Part shown: piece by piece, positions 42,950 through 54,031 of the stretch
Position numbering within the stretch: position 1 is the first letter of the stretch
How the letters are laid out: the number at the start of each line of letters is the position of its first letter
Assembly (NCBI GenBank): GCA_963693365.1
Contig: CAVNZM010000009.1
Span: forward strand, 9,486,001-9,550,000
Direction of reading: 5' to 3'
DNA: 64,000 nt
DNA from: Amoebidium appalachense
Lineage: Eukaryota; Ichthyosporea
Notes under the pieces: generated by a model
What the model saw: the letters and a program-made list of their open reading frames with translations, nothing else
What the model was told of the DNA's origin: nothing
The model's database searches: none
Made by a program: the position numbers and the translations under genes

Positions 42950-43091
42950 GTTGAATGCGGAACACGGTCCGAAGTACGCATACACGAAGGACACATGCAA
43001 AGGCAAACATTCAAGTGCAAAGGCAAACATTCAAGTATGCAACATCAGCCATGCGCACAGTATGCGTCATAAGCAGAGCCCATCCTCAGGG
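42950..43091 (-). repeat. Short interspersed repeat bounded by poly-C (copy 3)
   Basis: Minus-strand start CCTGAGGATGGGCTCTGC at 43091, then TTATGACGCATACTGTGCGC, as in copy 1. An internal 19-bp stretch (CTTGAATGTTTGCCTTTGC) is duplicated in tandem. The C-run (complement of 42940-42951) closes it. Confidence 0.7.
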
Positions 43092-43339
43092 AGGGCCCAA
43101 ATCATCAAAAGCGTCTGAGTTTCGACCCCGGGGGGGGGGGGGGGGGGGGGGGGTGTGTCCTTGTAGGTGTGCCTACCTCTCGCTTCATCTTACAGCCTCC
43201 TGAGTTTAAAATGGCCCCAGTTAACCAACCGAACCGTGCACAACTGTAAGGGACCGCAGCTGAACCAGAACTAGTTCGTCACAAACATGCAAAAAAACCA
43301 ACTCACAATTCCCCTGTAAGTAGACTTTTTTTCACCACG

Positions 43340-43441
43340 GAAACAAAAATTCGGTTTCTGTCTCAGGAAAACGTGAGCGCAATTCGCACACGTGGCAGGG
43401 TCTGTGTGAGTTTGTGCAAAGGATGAGGGACACACGTTCAC
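43340..43441 (-). CDS. Possible internal exon with Cys pairs
   Basis: On the minus strand, acceptor TTTTTTGGACAG, then an open frame VNVCPSSFAQTHTDPATCAN and on to FRG, then donor CGTG|GTGAAA. It carries a CANC pair and further Cys/His residues. No family is recognised and no neighbouring exon is linked, so this is tentative. Confidence 0.25.
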
Positions 43442-43489
43442 CTGTCCAAAAAAGGTAACTGGTTGAAGCCCATTCGCACCTATTACCAC

Positions 43490-43758
43490 TGCTTAGGTTG
43501 ATTCTCGACAACAGCAAGAGGTATGTGCGATATGTTTTTTTTAGTTGTACATGTACGGCATGTTTTTTTTTTATAGTTAACGTTGTACACGTACGGCATG
43601 TGGGTTGGATATGCTGGCATCGGATACACTTTCTTGCTTGTGAAATGCAGTAAACATGAATGTGTAACTGGTCAAGATACTTGCATGCTTGTGGGGCTGG
43701 ATACAGTTTTATAAACCTTAACAGTGGATATGCTTGTATTCGGTGGGGGTAGGGGAGG

Positions 43759-43796
<38 letters not shown>

Positions 43797-44640
43797 AGGG
43801 GGTGATGAAGTGGTGGACTGCGCAGTGGGACTCTTGATTAGAACACAGAATGAGAAGAAAATCAAGTTTGGGTGATGTTGGTGCCTACCCGTGGATTGGC
43901 AGTGGTGATGGTGGTGGCAGGACACAGCGGGTGGGTCGGGGGGGGGGGGGGGGGGGGGGGGAGGGGGGGGGGGGAGGGGGGAGGGCAGAGGGGAAGGGGA
44001 GACCCTAAAGGCTTGGGGGGCAGATGACCTCTTACCTGTGTGTGTGTGTGTTTTGCCACATGTGCAAGTGAATATTTGTGTTTGTATATGTGCATGGATG
44101 GATGTTTGCGCGCATGTGTTATGTCTTGGGGTCTGTGTTCCAATTATGCAAGGAACGTGCACATGTGTTGTGCACATGCGCATGTGCATGTGTGTGGGTA
44201 TACAAGTTTGCCTGTGCGTGTCCCTGTGTGCATGTGTGCAGGGGCCCTCTCGCAAAGGTGTGGACAGGGTGAAGGCAGCGTGGGAAGGGGGGGGGGGGGG
44301 GAAGGAGGGAGAGAGGGGAGCTGGCGGGGGGAGGGGGGGTGGGTGAGGGGAAAGGAGGGGAGAGGGGGGAGGGGAGGGGGGGGGGGGGGCAGGGGGATAG
44401 CGGGGGGGGGGGGGGGGGGGGGGGGGGGGTATATGGGAGAGATGAGGTCGGATAGGGACAGGGGATTAGGGAAGAGAGAGAGAGAATGAGAAGGAGAAAG
44501 GTAGGGATGAGGTGGGGAAGGGGGGGGGGGGGGGGGGGGAACGAGACAGAGAGAGAAAGGCAAAGAGAGAAGGGCAATTAGGCGGGAGACACGAAGCAGA
44601 AAAAGTTTTTGGAGAAAGGGTGCATCTGGTGTCATTTCAT
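43490..44640. repeat. G-tracts and GT-rich repeat, no supported gene
   Basis: Poly-G at about 43760-43795, 43939-43975, 44288-44302, 44400-44429 and 44520-44539, with a degenerate GT/GCAT region at 44038-44250. Short direct repeats TACGGCATGTTTTTTTT / TACGGCATGTGGG lie at 43553-43605. Confidence 0.8.
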
Positions 44641-44893
44641 TGCGTCTATATTATGGATTCTTAATAAATAGTAACTGTATCAGTGTTTGCTTCAAGAAAA
44701 AGGACAACTGTCAAATATGCTCACAATCTAGGCATGCACATTTTCTTACCTGTCTGTTGTATATTTAACCATTTCAACACCTCAAGAAACACTCACAATC
44801 GATGTATAAGCTCACACGCAAGGCACACCACACACTCATTTTCAAAACGTTGTTTTGACACCCACACGTGTGTTCTTTTCCCACAAAATTCTA

Positions 44894-45020
44894 CTTTACA
44901 GGGAAACGTCTTGCAAAAGCGCTGGAAAAATACGAAACCAATGCAACTTATACGGTGCCCATCATACATAAGATGGCTGCCAAAGAGGTTGGTCTGACGA
45001 CCTAGAAAGCATGCTGGAAG
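44894..45020 (+). CDS. Possible internal exon
   Basis: Acceptor TTCTACTTTACAG (ends 44900), open frame KRLAKALEKYETNATYTVPI and on to AAKEVGL, donor GGAAG|GTGGGT near 45020. A TAG at 45003 interrupts unless one base is missing; after such a shift SDDLESMLE follows. The helical, hydrophilic composition looks coding. Its link to the terminal exon at 45916 is not proven. Confidence 0.35.
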
Positions 45021-45039
45021 GTGGGTGGTTCATGTTGTG

Positions 45040-45867
45040 TTCAATTATTGATTTGTCCTGTTTGTGTGCCCCCCTCCTCCCCCCCCCCCCCCCCCTCCCC
45101 CTTCCTCCCCCTGCCCCCCCCCCCCCCCCCCCCCCCCCCACAAAAAAAAAAAAGAAAAACATACACACACCTCCCTCCCATCCTTCTCTCTCTGCTTCTT
45201 CTTTCTTTTGCTTCTCTCTACCCCCCCCCCCCCCCCCCCCCACCCCCAAATTCCTCCCCTTACCTGGGAGATGAGGGAGGTGTGAGTATGTGGTGTGGAT
45301 CGATGGGGGATGGGGTGTGTGTGTGCGGGTGGGTGGGTTTTTTTGGGAGGGGGGTGGGACAGGGGGAGGGAAAGGGGAGGGGGAGGGGGGAGGAGGAGGG
45401 ATGGGTTAGTAGATAGGCGTGAAAAGATTTAGGGACCCTGGCATTCCGTTCTCTTTTGCAGTTGCTTCCCACCCACCCACACATACCCCCTCACCCCTCT
45501 CTCTTCCTTCTTAGTCCCAACCACTCACCCATTCTTCGTCAAACTAAAAAAAAGCCATTCTTTCATGTGAAGGTGTAAGGGGAACAGACTACATTCATAG
45601 GCACCATGTACGTGTCTGTTACAAATGTTTTAAATCTATGCATCAGTTTTAATTTCTTACTTGCTCTCCCAGCCATCCCCCCCTCTCTCCCCCCCCCCCC
45701 CTTCCCCCGCCCTCTCCCCTTTAACAGGCATACACACACACCATGGCAATAGTTGACACGCTCACGTGCACACACTCTAACATGCGCACACACGCGCGCG
45801 CGCGCACACACACACACAGGGGGGGGGGGGGGGGGGGGGGAGGGAGGGGGGAGACGGTGGGGCGGGG

Positions 45868-45917
<50 letters not shown>

Positions 45918-45920
45918 CGG
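45040..45920. repeat. Intron-like DNA with poly-C, A-run, poly-G and (CA)n
   Basis: Poly-C at 45080-45094, 45114-45139 and 45221-45241; poly-C again near 45690; GCGC/CA microsatellite at 45785-45815; poly-G 45819-45840; (CA)22 at 45871-45915, whose last bases CACACACAG form the acceptor of the next exon. Confidence 0.85.
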
Positions 45921-46052
45921 GGCCAGCCGCTGTTCCTGTCTGGGCGGCGGCTGGGGCAGCTGGTGCAGATGTGGCTGCGGCACGAGGTGCTGCCCACCAT
46001 CGTGCTGTGCTTCGAAAAGGCCCCAAACCTGCACGACTGGCGCCACTACTGA
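45916..46052 (+). CDS. Terminal exon of an unknown plus-strand gene
   Basis: Acceptor (CA)n-CAG directly precedes a clean coding frame [44 protein letters not shown] and TGA at 46050. It is strongly codon biased (CTGCTGCG-type G/C third positions) and amphipathic helical. The family is not recognised. The microsatellite itself serves as the polypyrimidine/acceptor context. Confidence 0.6.
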
Positions 46053-46451
46053 GCAATGTAGATTTATTTATCTTCCTTACCTCCATAATGGCTGACGAAA
46101 GGGGTTGTGCTCAAGGGCCAGTGTATTGGTGTGAATATGCGCACGGGGCGCCTTTGCATTGGTTGTATCGACTTCATGGATTTGGGGACCTAAAGTATTA
46201 TGTAGGTGGTCTCGGGCAGTATGTTGCATAATGGTATGCCTAATCGATTCGGTGCAGGCAAAGTTAGACTTGCCTGTTTGTGTGGCGTTGGAGCTCGAGG
46301 GAGCCGGGTGATGCTGGAATGATATCTATTGATACGTAGCAGCCCTCGGAAAGGGGGTTTACAACAGCAACACTTACGGTATATTTCCTGGAGTTGTGTC
46401 ATCTGATCAGGCAGGATTAGGGGTTAGGGGTTGCCAATAGACGCTCGCTGC

Positions 46452-47056
46452 TGTTTTGTACGGGTATTACGGGAAGCAGAGTGCACAGAGGGGTCATGCA
46501 AAACACGACAAACACAATAAAGAGAGTGCAGTCGGAGTTGTTCACGACAGCCTGAGAAGAAAGATCGAAACAACAGATAACGTTTATTGCACTCTCGGGC
46601 CTTTTTGTTCTGGCCCATTCATTATCTCATCTAACCTAAATGAAGGGAACCAATCGGGCTCCTTCAACTACAGGGCAAATACATTCCAACGAGAAAACGC
46701 TTTCTAACTTCCAATACTATAGAAGCTTAAAACTCTTCTTAAACTTTGAAATTAAGTAACTCAACCAACTTGTCAATATTAATTCACATATGTGTTTACA
46801 TTCGTCTCTATAAATTCCTAACAGTCGACACTCTCAGAGTGAAGACACATCATGTGAAAAGGATTCAAACAGATCTAATGTGTCCAATCAAAACACGCCT
46901 ATTAATAGACAGGAGTGCAACGCCACGGTCTATAGATCGGCTCACTTGCGTCCTCCTATTTCGACCTAAACACAAAGACAACAAAGCCAGCTATATAGCC
47001 ACTCACTCCACACACAGTAAAGCGGAGGAGATGATAGTGAGAACCAGATTATAGTG
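46452..47056 (-). mobile_element. Truncated Copia-2 related LTR, minus
   Basis: The reverse complement matches 41230-41777: GTGTCTTCACT(C/T)TGAGAGTGTCGACT, CTGTCTATTAATA, GTGAACAACTCCGA and CTCTGTGCACTCTGC are shared. It ends CCGTACAAAACA at 46452. The first third of the LTR is missing. It has a polyadenylation-like GCAATAAACG on the minus strand near 46580. Confidence 0.7.
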
Positions 47057-47402
47057 TTTCCCTGTGACGTGTATGTGTTCACGTGCACTTGGCATTGTGT
47101 GAGAGAGCACCCACATCTTTGTGATAGTGCTAAGACACAAAAAAAACTTGAAGAAAGAGCCGGGTATTGGGAATGGGAGTCTCCGTGCGACTATGTGTAA
47201 CAAAAAATTAAAAGTGTGCAAGAAAGCAACGTGCACGGTGAATCACGCTGTGTGCATAAATTGTGTGTCATGCAGAAACTCGTGCCTACTTTTATATGCT
47301 CGAGGCATGAGCATCCTATACTGCGTGCTGCATCTTTTTTCTCTTCGTGCAACTGCCATGGGGAACATGCAGGGGAAGCGAGGCGTCAAAACAAATGCTC
47401 AC

Positions 47403-48920
47403 CAGCTAATGCCTTCGCAACGACAGCCTCGGGGATGAGAAGTGCCAGAGCCCTGCGTACACCGTCCACAAATTGTGGGATTAGGAGCTTGACACATTGA
47501 CGTGCGCTCTTCGACCTCCTGTGGCTACGAACTATTAATAGCCAGCATATTAAGTTCAACAAAAAAAAAAAAAAGACTTTCCTGAACAACTCCTTCCAAG
47601 TAAGACCAGCACACGATCACAGTGTGGCTAGCCAACATCAGATTACAAAGGGCTCACACACTCACCGTTATGCTGACGTGGTCTTCGTCCGACCATAGTC
47701 TGCGTCTGATGGGCTCTCCAAACATCGATCTGATGTGGTTTCCGTACATCAAGACTCTGTTTTCGTCTGTGCGTCCTGTGTAAGAGAATGCAACACAAGG
47801 AGGTCAGCGAAAAAAAAAAAGAGAAGGTACAGCACAACAACGGAACTGACGTGTCAACATTGATTGTTAGTTGGCCTGTGGCATTTATGACACATACACT
47901 CTCCAAACCCGCTAACCCTAACAATAACTCCCCTCTCGTATTCACCTGAGCTGAACGCTGCAGCGGACATGCTACCACCGGGTTTGAGCAGCTGAGCACC
48001 CACGTACAGCCTACTGTTGCCGGGATAAACCAGGCCTGCTGCGAAGCCTGTGACGAGAGTTAGGACCTTCGACAGCCAATGATATTAAATTGACAGGTTA
48101 GGAACCTAAAAAAGCATTTATAGAGAGAACGGAGAAAAAAACGTGCACTGCAGGAAAGCACGACGCTGAGAGAGAAAAATGTTGCATGTGCGCCAGAAAG
48201 TGGGGGGTGTATGGATAGCTAGGCAGCGTAGTAAGGGGTAGGACATCGGGCTAAAAATCATTACGTAGAGTTGTTAATTTCTAGGGTGAATAGAAGAAAC
48301 CAGATACAATAAGACAAAGCCTTACCAAAAACGGTATCCAAGGCAGATAAAGAGAGAGAGCCAAGATGAATTCAGGTAGAGAAAATGGGAACTAACGCCT
48401 TTACGACAATCCGTTCAGTGCTGGTGCTGGTGCTCGTGGGATGGGCTAGTAATGGTGGTGATGGTGGTGGTGGTGGTGGTGGTTGGGAAAGGGGGGGGGG
48501 GGGGGGGGGGGGAGGGTTTGAAAAAGCTCACCACCGAAAACGTCCTTCGAATGTACATAAAATAACCCATGCATAGTATGCAACAAGAAAGGGAGGAGGG
48601 ATGGAAGAGGGAGTATTGGGGGGATATTGGGGGGGAAGGGGGGGCGGGGGGAGTACGTTTGACAACATCTTGGGTCCCACGAAGCAATTTTGCAGTACGA
48701 AACAGCCACAAACCAGAAAACGTCAAAAATTGCTTCCGTTCACTAGGCACGCAGCTAGAAGAAGGCGTTACACTTGGTGGTTACGGGGAGCACGGTCGAA
48801 TTTGTTGCACCTTTGGCCTTGCACTCTTTCATATACTCTAAGGGTCTTGTGACAACACAATGTTGGGTACACGAGGGGTAGCCCAGCAAGTATCGTGTTG
48901 TGGGGAAAAAACACCTTTAC
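47403..48920 (-). CDS. Four-exon gene of unknown family
   Basis: Minus-strand exons with matching phases: about 48920-48657 (donor AAAC|GTACTC, phase 1), 48047-47946 (CTCGTCACAG|; donor TCAG|GTGAAT, phase 1), 47775-47666 (TTACACAG|; donor ACG|GTGAGT, phase 0) and 47518-47403 (GCCACAG|; donor CTG|GTGAGC, phase 2). The protein includes TRPLEYMKECKAKGATNSTV, CVPSERKQFLTFSGLWLF, FAAGLVYPGNSRLYVGAQLL, DENRVLMYGNHIRSMFGEPI and a Cys-rich last segment. In the first exon one base seems missing near 48770; a 19-bp GT..AG gap is the alternative. In the last exon another frame (LLIPQFVDGVRRALALLIPE) is also open. No domain is recognised; the start and the 3' end are not found. Confidence 0.6.
48490..48512. 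repeat. Poly-G tract
   Basis: A G-run at 48490-48512 follows a (GGT)n stretch (48450-48483). It lies in the intron between the first two recognised exons of the 47.4-48.9 kb gene. Confidence 0.9.
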
Positions 48921-49200
48921 TTTGGGTAAAAGGGAGCGCCCCAACGTTTCAAGTGTTCTAGCCACAAAATACTGGGAATTGGGTAACAAGAGCTATGTAC
49001 TGACTGACACGACACTGCCCGGCACCGGAAGTACGTTGTCAAGAGCAGAACAGTTGATGACATTGCCCGGAAAAAAAGAAAGAAAAAAAGGAAGAAAAAG
49101 ACTACGCGAGCCGGCGGGGGGGCGAAAAAAAAAAAAAAAAGGAAAAGACATTGCGTAGAAACTCTTAACGGGTTGCGTTTGGGTATGTACTATGTACTAT

Positions 49201-49594
49201 GTAGTCTCCGTGACACGTATGAGGTGGTGCCTCATTTTCCTTCCTACCTCAGCAGAAATGTCTCGCTAGTAATGACAATGCTTATCTGTGTACGCGAAGT
49301 CGAAGAAGGAAGGCAGCGCAGAAAAACGGCTGCGGGCTGCGAAGAAGGAAGGAAAAATCGCCGCCGTCGACGAGGCGAATTTTCCGTGCATACTTGCATA
49401 TCTTTCCGTCGAATAAATCCAGTCAAAAGAAAAAAAATTTCCTTCCTTCCTCGCGCAGCCCGCAGCCATTTTTCTTCGCTGCCTTCCTTCTTCGACTTCG
49501 CGTACACAGATAAGCATTGTCATTACTAGCGAGACATTTCTGCTGAGGTAGGAAGGAAAATGAGGCACCACCTCATACGTGTCACGGAGACTCA
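49201..49594. mobile_element. Foldback element with long, near-perfect arms
   Basis: Arms of about 145 bp: AGTCTCCGTGACACGTATGA at 49202 and its complement at 49574-49593. They continue through GCCTCATTTTCCTTCCTACC, CTCGCTAGTAATGACAATGC and GAAGGAAGGCAGCG with very few mismatches. The central loop (about 49345-49450) contains CGTGCATACTTGCAT and AATAAATCCAGTCAAAAG, which recur at 49833-49866 in the neighbouring element. No coding sequence and no clear target duplication. Confidence 0.8.
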
Positions 49595-49606
49595 GTCAGT
49601 TGCATG

Positions 49607-49680
49607 ACGTCAGGGCGAAGAAAAAAGATTATCGTGGATAACCCCACACTTCAAGCCCCGTAGTCGCCGGCGCTGTAAGT

Positions 49681-49722
<42 letters not shown>

Positions 49723-49975
49723 AATCCTGTTGGTCGCCACATTGAGTATTTATATGATTTTCACACAGTGAGGTATCTCAGTATGCACTTGTTACTGGAT
49801 AACTCGAGAAGTTTTTATTGTCTTTCAGTATGCCGTGCATACTTGCAAATAAATCCAGTCAAAAGGAAAAAAAAAAAAAAAAAAGGTTGGGGCTATCCAC
49901 GACAATTTTTTTTTGTTTATTTTTAAGAAAGTTTGGGGCTATCCACGACAATCTTTTTTTCCTCGCACTGACAGC
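49607..49975. mobile_element. TIR element neighbouring the foldback, with a 40-T run
   Basis: The left end GTCAGGGCGAAGAAAAAAGATTATCGTGGATAACCCC and the complement of the right end (GGGGCTATCCACGACAATC..CGCACTGAC) are inverted. GGGGCTATCCACGACAAT is present twice (49889 and 49934). A T-run of about 41 lies at 49682-49722, the longest A/T homopolymer in the window. It shares CGTGCATACTTGCAAATAA with the 49201 element. Confidence 0.6.
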
Positions 49976-50554
49976 CACGGTGTGCATCAGTTCTAGCTTC
50001 CCAGGCTGACAGGATTTACTGGATAAAACCAAGGGAAGTGCTACAATTCCGGCCCAGTGTGTGAGCGCCTGCAATGTAACGAGGGGAGTAAATGCAGCAA
50101 GAAAGACGGCCAACCTTGCGCTGGCAACATGTTCAGCACACCGGCAAAACTCTATCAGGTGTGTCTTTCCTCTTATAAAACAAGTGGGTTGTTGGGCACA
50201 TCCGAAGTGGTCTTCTGAGTGTTGGATATGTGCAAGGTTACAATTGCAGGGTTGGGTTACATGAAGTGGCAAATCTTGCTGCCTGCAGTCAAAGAGCCTC
50301 CCCCCCCCCCCCCCCCCCTCCTTCTCGATGGCTCCCCGAACACACTATTCAAGCGGTTTTCTAAATTTCCACAGTTTTTTCCTGTACCTATATATATAAA
50401 TGTTCGTTTTGCGAAAAGCAAGCAAACCGCGTGGAATTGATTTCCGTTCCTTGAGATGTGTTCGTCTGCTTTCATCCGAATTCAGCGCCTGAAAGTTCAA
50501 ATTGATTGGTGTCTCCATTTTGTACAGTCCGTATATTCTGTGCTTCAGCCTACG

Positions 50555-50587
<33 letters not shown>

Positions 50588-50640
50588 AGGGCCCCGCGAT
50601 CTTGAACACCCCCCCCCCCCCCCCTTCCCCCCCCCCGGCC

Positions 50641-50776
50641 CGGAGGATGGGCTCTGCTATGTTGCACATTGTGAGTTGCTGATGTTGCATACTTGAATGT
50701 TCGCCTTTGCATGTGCCCTGCAAACGTGTTTTCCGACGTGTAATTGTACTTCGTACCGTGTTTCTCATTTTAACCC
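50641..50776 (+). repeat. Short interspersed repeat bounded by poly-C (copy 4)
   Basis: GGAGGATGGGCTCTGC, TGATGTTGCATACTTGAA, TTCGCCTTTGCATGTG and TACTTCGTACCGTGTT follow copy 1 closely. Poly-C runs at 50559-50587 and 50610-50637 precede it; TTTTAACCCC and Pro/Ser-rich C/T DNA follow. Confidence 0.7.
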
Positions 50777-51271
50777 CACCGCTCCTTCCTATCCCTCTCT
50801 GTTTCCCACCCTCCCACCTTCAACTCTCCCTCCTTCCCTACCAGTCTCGCCCCCTTCCCTCTGCCCCCGTCCACACCTCCCTCTCGCCCGCGAGATCCCT
50901 TCCCTCGTCCCGTTTCCTCTTCCATTCGCTCCCCCCACCCCCTCCCCCTCCCCTCCTCCCCCTTATTTCCCCTAACGAGTTTTTTAAAGTGGCTCTAACC
51001 TGTGCATGCTATCGGTTCCTTTTTTTTGGTAGGTTTTGTTTTTATATTGAATGCTCTATTTTTGTTTTCCCACTGTGGCATCTATATTATGTACAAGGCT
51101 CTCATTCCCTCACTCTTTTGCCTCCTCCCCTTCCCCTCCAACTTATCTCTCACCCCTCACCCCTCCACTTCTCGTCTTTTCCTCAACCTCCCCCCCCCCC
51201 CCCCCCCTCCCCCCAATCAAAAATAATAAATATATAGAAATAAATATAAAATAAAAAAAAATAAAAAATGC

Positions 51272-51401
51272 AGGGTCTTCTCAGGGAGAACGTATACCAT
51301 GCCTCTACTTTTCAAAAGATGACCAGCTTTGCATGGGGCGCAAGGCCTGCTGCTGCCACAAGAATGGTCTCCAACAACGCCTTCTGCCGGCCGAGCCCTT
51401 T
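51272..51401 (+). CDS. Probable internal exon
   Basis: The sequence after AAAAAATGCAG is open in two frames up to a consensus donor TTTG|GTAAGTCG at 51401. One reads SSQGERIPCLYFSKDDQLCM then GRKACCCHKNGLQQRLL; the other starts MQGLLRENVYHASTFQKM. The splice donor and lack of stops support coding, but I cannot choose the frame or link further exons. The flanking DNA to 52000 has no other supported exon. Confidence 0.3.
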
Positions 51402-51879
51402 GGTAAGTCGTTTGGTGATTTGCATGTATTGATGTAGCTCGATGTAGATAAGGAGGCGATCATATCGCCGCAAGTGTTTGTGTATGCACGTAAGCGGGAC
51501 TATTATATGCTCCACTCTGCGTGTGCTTTAAGCTTTTCCGCATACATTGTGACCTTGCATTTATTTCGACCGGCGTCACTGGCCATGGAAAAGCTTTTGC
51601 CAGTGTCTGGCTTTACTTTGCGCTCATGCAATACACATAACTTTCCATGCAGGTGTGCTAACTTGGCTTTTATGCAGAGTGCGTTGGAGCACGTTTGGGA
51701 TTCTATGATACACACATGGGGTGTGAACACGAGCAGGCGTGGGTTTGCAGCCATTGCATCGGTGTCTGCAACCGCGCACACTGGCAAAACCACACGGACT
51801 GAGATGCGGAAAGTGGGTTTCCTTTATTGCACTCATGCTACCTTAGCAGTTTCCACTAGAGTACACCCTTTCACGACCA

Positions 51880-52885
51880 ATGCCCCCTCCCCCCCCCCCC
51901 CCCCCCCCAAAAAAAAAAAAAAAAAAAAAAAAGAAGAGGCGGGGGAGATGAGAGAAAGTAAAGAATACAAACGGGCACACAAAAACGCGCATAAATACTC
52001 ACACACTGGCTTACACACACACACACTAACCCAATCAATCACTCACTCACCGGCACCGGCACCGGCACCGGCAGCACACAACACCAAAACATGCACATAC
52101 ACACACACGCACATGCCCCCACACCCACACCCACACCGATACCACACACACAATCAAGCACCCCACACACCGTAGTACACAAGCATGTGTGCAGACACTC
52201 GATTGCCTTTTCAAAGTCACGCACACGCAAGCACACACTCTCCGCTAGCCTCCCACTCTCGGGCCCCTGAACAGTAGTCGGTGTTTCCTCACAGCTCAGT
52301 CCATTTGGTTTAATTTACTTCATAATCTGGCGTCTCTCGTTAATCTTTGATTATCTCTGCCCCTCATGTTCCTTGATTTGCACTTTGGCTTTATTCCCAT
52401 GTGCTCATTATGCGTCCTTCTGTTGGTGAGAAGTGAGCTAGGTACACCCCTCATACTCATTATTTTTCCTCCCTTTGTTATTTGGCAAGCTCCCTCGTTG
52501 TGATTAGGAAGTTGGATGTGGCTACCTATAGCAAGCATTTGTGTGCTTTTTGGTGACGGGCATTGTTTGGTGTGTGGTGTGTGTGTGTGTGCGTGTGCGT
52601 GTGCGTGTGCGTGTGCATGTGCGTGTGCGCGCACGCGCGTGCGTGCGTGCGTGCGTGCGTGTGCGTGCGTGCGTGTGTGTGTGCGTGTGTGTGTGCGTGT
52701 GCACGCCGTGTGTGCGTGCGTGTGTGTGTGCGTGCGTGTGCGCACGTGCGCGTGCGTGCGCGTGCGCGTGCGTGCGCATGCGTGCGCGTGTGTATGTGCG
52801 TGCATGCGTGAGTGCGTGCTGGGGGGGGGGGAGAGAGGGAGGGAGGGCATGATATTGTCAGGAAAACAGGCAGAACATGGCATTG

Positions 52886-52949
<64 letters not shown>

Positions 52950-52988
52950 GCGCGTGTGTATGTGCGTGCATGCGTGAGTGCGTGCTGT

Positions 52989-53022
<34 letters not shown>

Positions 53023-53086
53023 GGGAGGGAGGGAGGGGAGAGAGGCAGATAATGTCAGGAAAACAGGCAGAACATGGCATTGTTTG

Positions 53087-53130
<44 letters not shown>

Positions 53131-53140
53131 GTGTATGTGC
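51880..53140. repeat. Poly-C/A, CA-rich and GT/GCGT microsatellites
   Basis: Poly-C then poly-A at 51888-51931; CA-rich DNA 51975-52230 with (GGCACC)4 at 52050-52075; GTGC/GCGT array 52570-52825; (GT)n 52893-52944; poly-G 52989-53021; (GT)n 53089-53126. A unit of about 180 bp containing AGGAAAACAGGCAGAACATG is duplicated (52858 and 53056). Confidence 0.9.
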
Positions 53141-53371
53141 GTGTGTGTGTTCGTGCAAGACAAATACCATGGCCAGCTGCTCTAAGTTTGGAACGTGACG
53201 TCATCACATTTTTTTTCGGCCGATGGAAGGACCTGACAGGGTTGTAATGAGAGCCCAATTCTTAAAAAAATACGTGACAGATCCCCCCCTATTTTAAAAT
53301 CACAACCTGATTATTATTTTCGTTTTCCATCCCGTTCTATTGCTTGCACTCATGACTGATATTCATACCAG

Positions 53372-54031
53372 GTGGTGCCTCAGGATTGTGTGTTCACTCG
53401 TTGCGGCTTTGCAGTTCCTGTGGTTGTCGGTGTGAAGACTGGAATGGTGAGAGCTGAGAATTCGAGGTGCTACAGTACTTTGAGTGGTGAGGGAGATGAG
53501 AAGATTTATCGTGGCATCTTTTTCGACCGACGGTCCAAGAAATGGAACGTTCAGGTTGCTAAACGCTCCTTCGGCTACTTTGACGATCCTCGTGCGGCAG
53601 CAGTGGTTTACGACCGAATGGCTACTTTTTTGAAGGAAGAGGGTGTTACCAAGCGCAAGATTATCACAAATACTTCCCTGGGCCGCCTGCAGTATGACTA
53701 TAACGAGGAGGAGAGGCAAAAGGCAAAGGAACAGTGGACAGCCAAGCTGAACCATAAAGAATCAAACAAAAGCAAATACTGGGGTGTGGAATATCGCAGA
53801 TTGAAAATGGAGCCATCCTACTACTGCGTCCGTTTTTGGGACCCAAAAACAAAAAAAACGAAAATTTTTGAATCAGAAATAGCTACCATGGAGGAGGCAG
53901 TGGCATTGCGTGATAAGTGGGTGCGGGAGATGTTGGAGGATCCGGAGGTGCCGGAGGCTTGGAAGGCCAGACAACGTGGTTTCCTTTCAGAATCTACCAT
54001 GGAGGGGGGGATGGTGTTTGATAGGGACTAG
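53372..54031 (+). CDS. Tandem AP2/ERF-like domain protein, last exon
   Basis: A 219-codon frame begins after a likely acceptor (ATACCAG|GTGGTG); the first in-frame ATG is at 53444, so an upstream exon probably holds the start. AP2-like domain 1 (residues about 45-88): IYRGIFFDRRSKKWNVQV, then FGYFDDPRAAAVVYDRMA, with the typical YRG start, W in strand 2, and the final G-x-F-D..AA..YD helix. Domain 2 (about 134-190): KYWGVEYRR, YYCVRFWDPKTKKTKIFES and EEAVALRDKW, more diverged. Between them is a charged helical linker (YNEEERQKAKEQWTAKL). AP2 domains bind DNA, so a transcription factor is inferred. The stop is TAG 54031. No frameshift is seen in this exon. Confidence 0.8.
   Translation: MVPQDCVFTRCGFAVPVVVGVKTGMVRAENSRCYSTLSGEGDEKIYRGIFFDRRSKKWNVQVAKRSFGYFDDPRAAAVVYDRMATFLKEEGVTKRKIITNTSLGRLQYDYNEEERQKAKEQWTAKLNHKESNKSKYWGVEYRRLKMEPSYYCVRFWDPKTKKTKIFESEIATMEEAVALRDKWVREMLEDPEVPEAWKARQRGFLSESTMEGGMVFDRD

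Noticed and set aside
48755-48773. A 19-bp intron (GTGTAACG..TTCTAG)
   Set aside because: Phases would match, but introns elsewhere in the window are hundreds of bases long; a one-base error is more likely.
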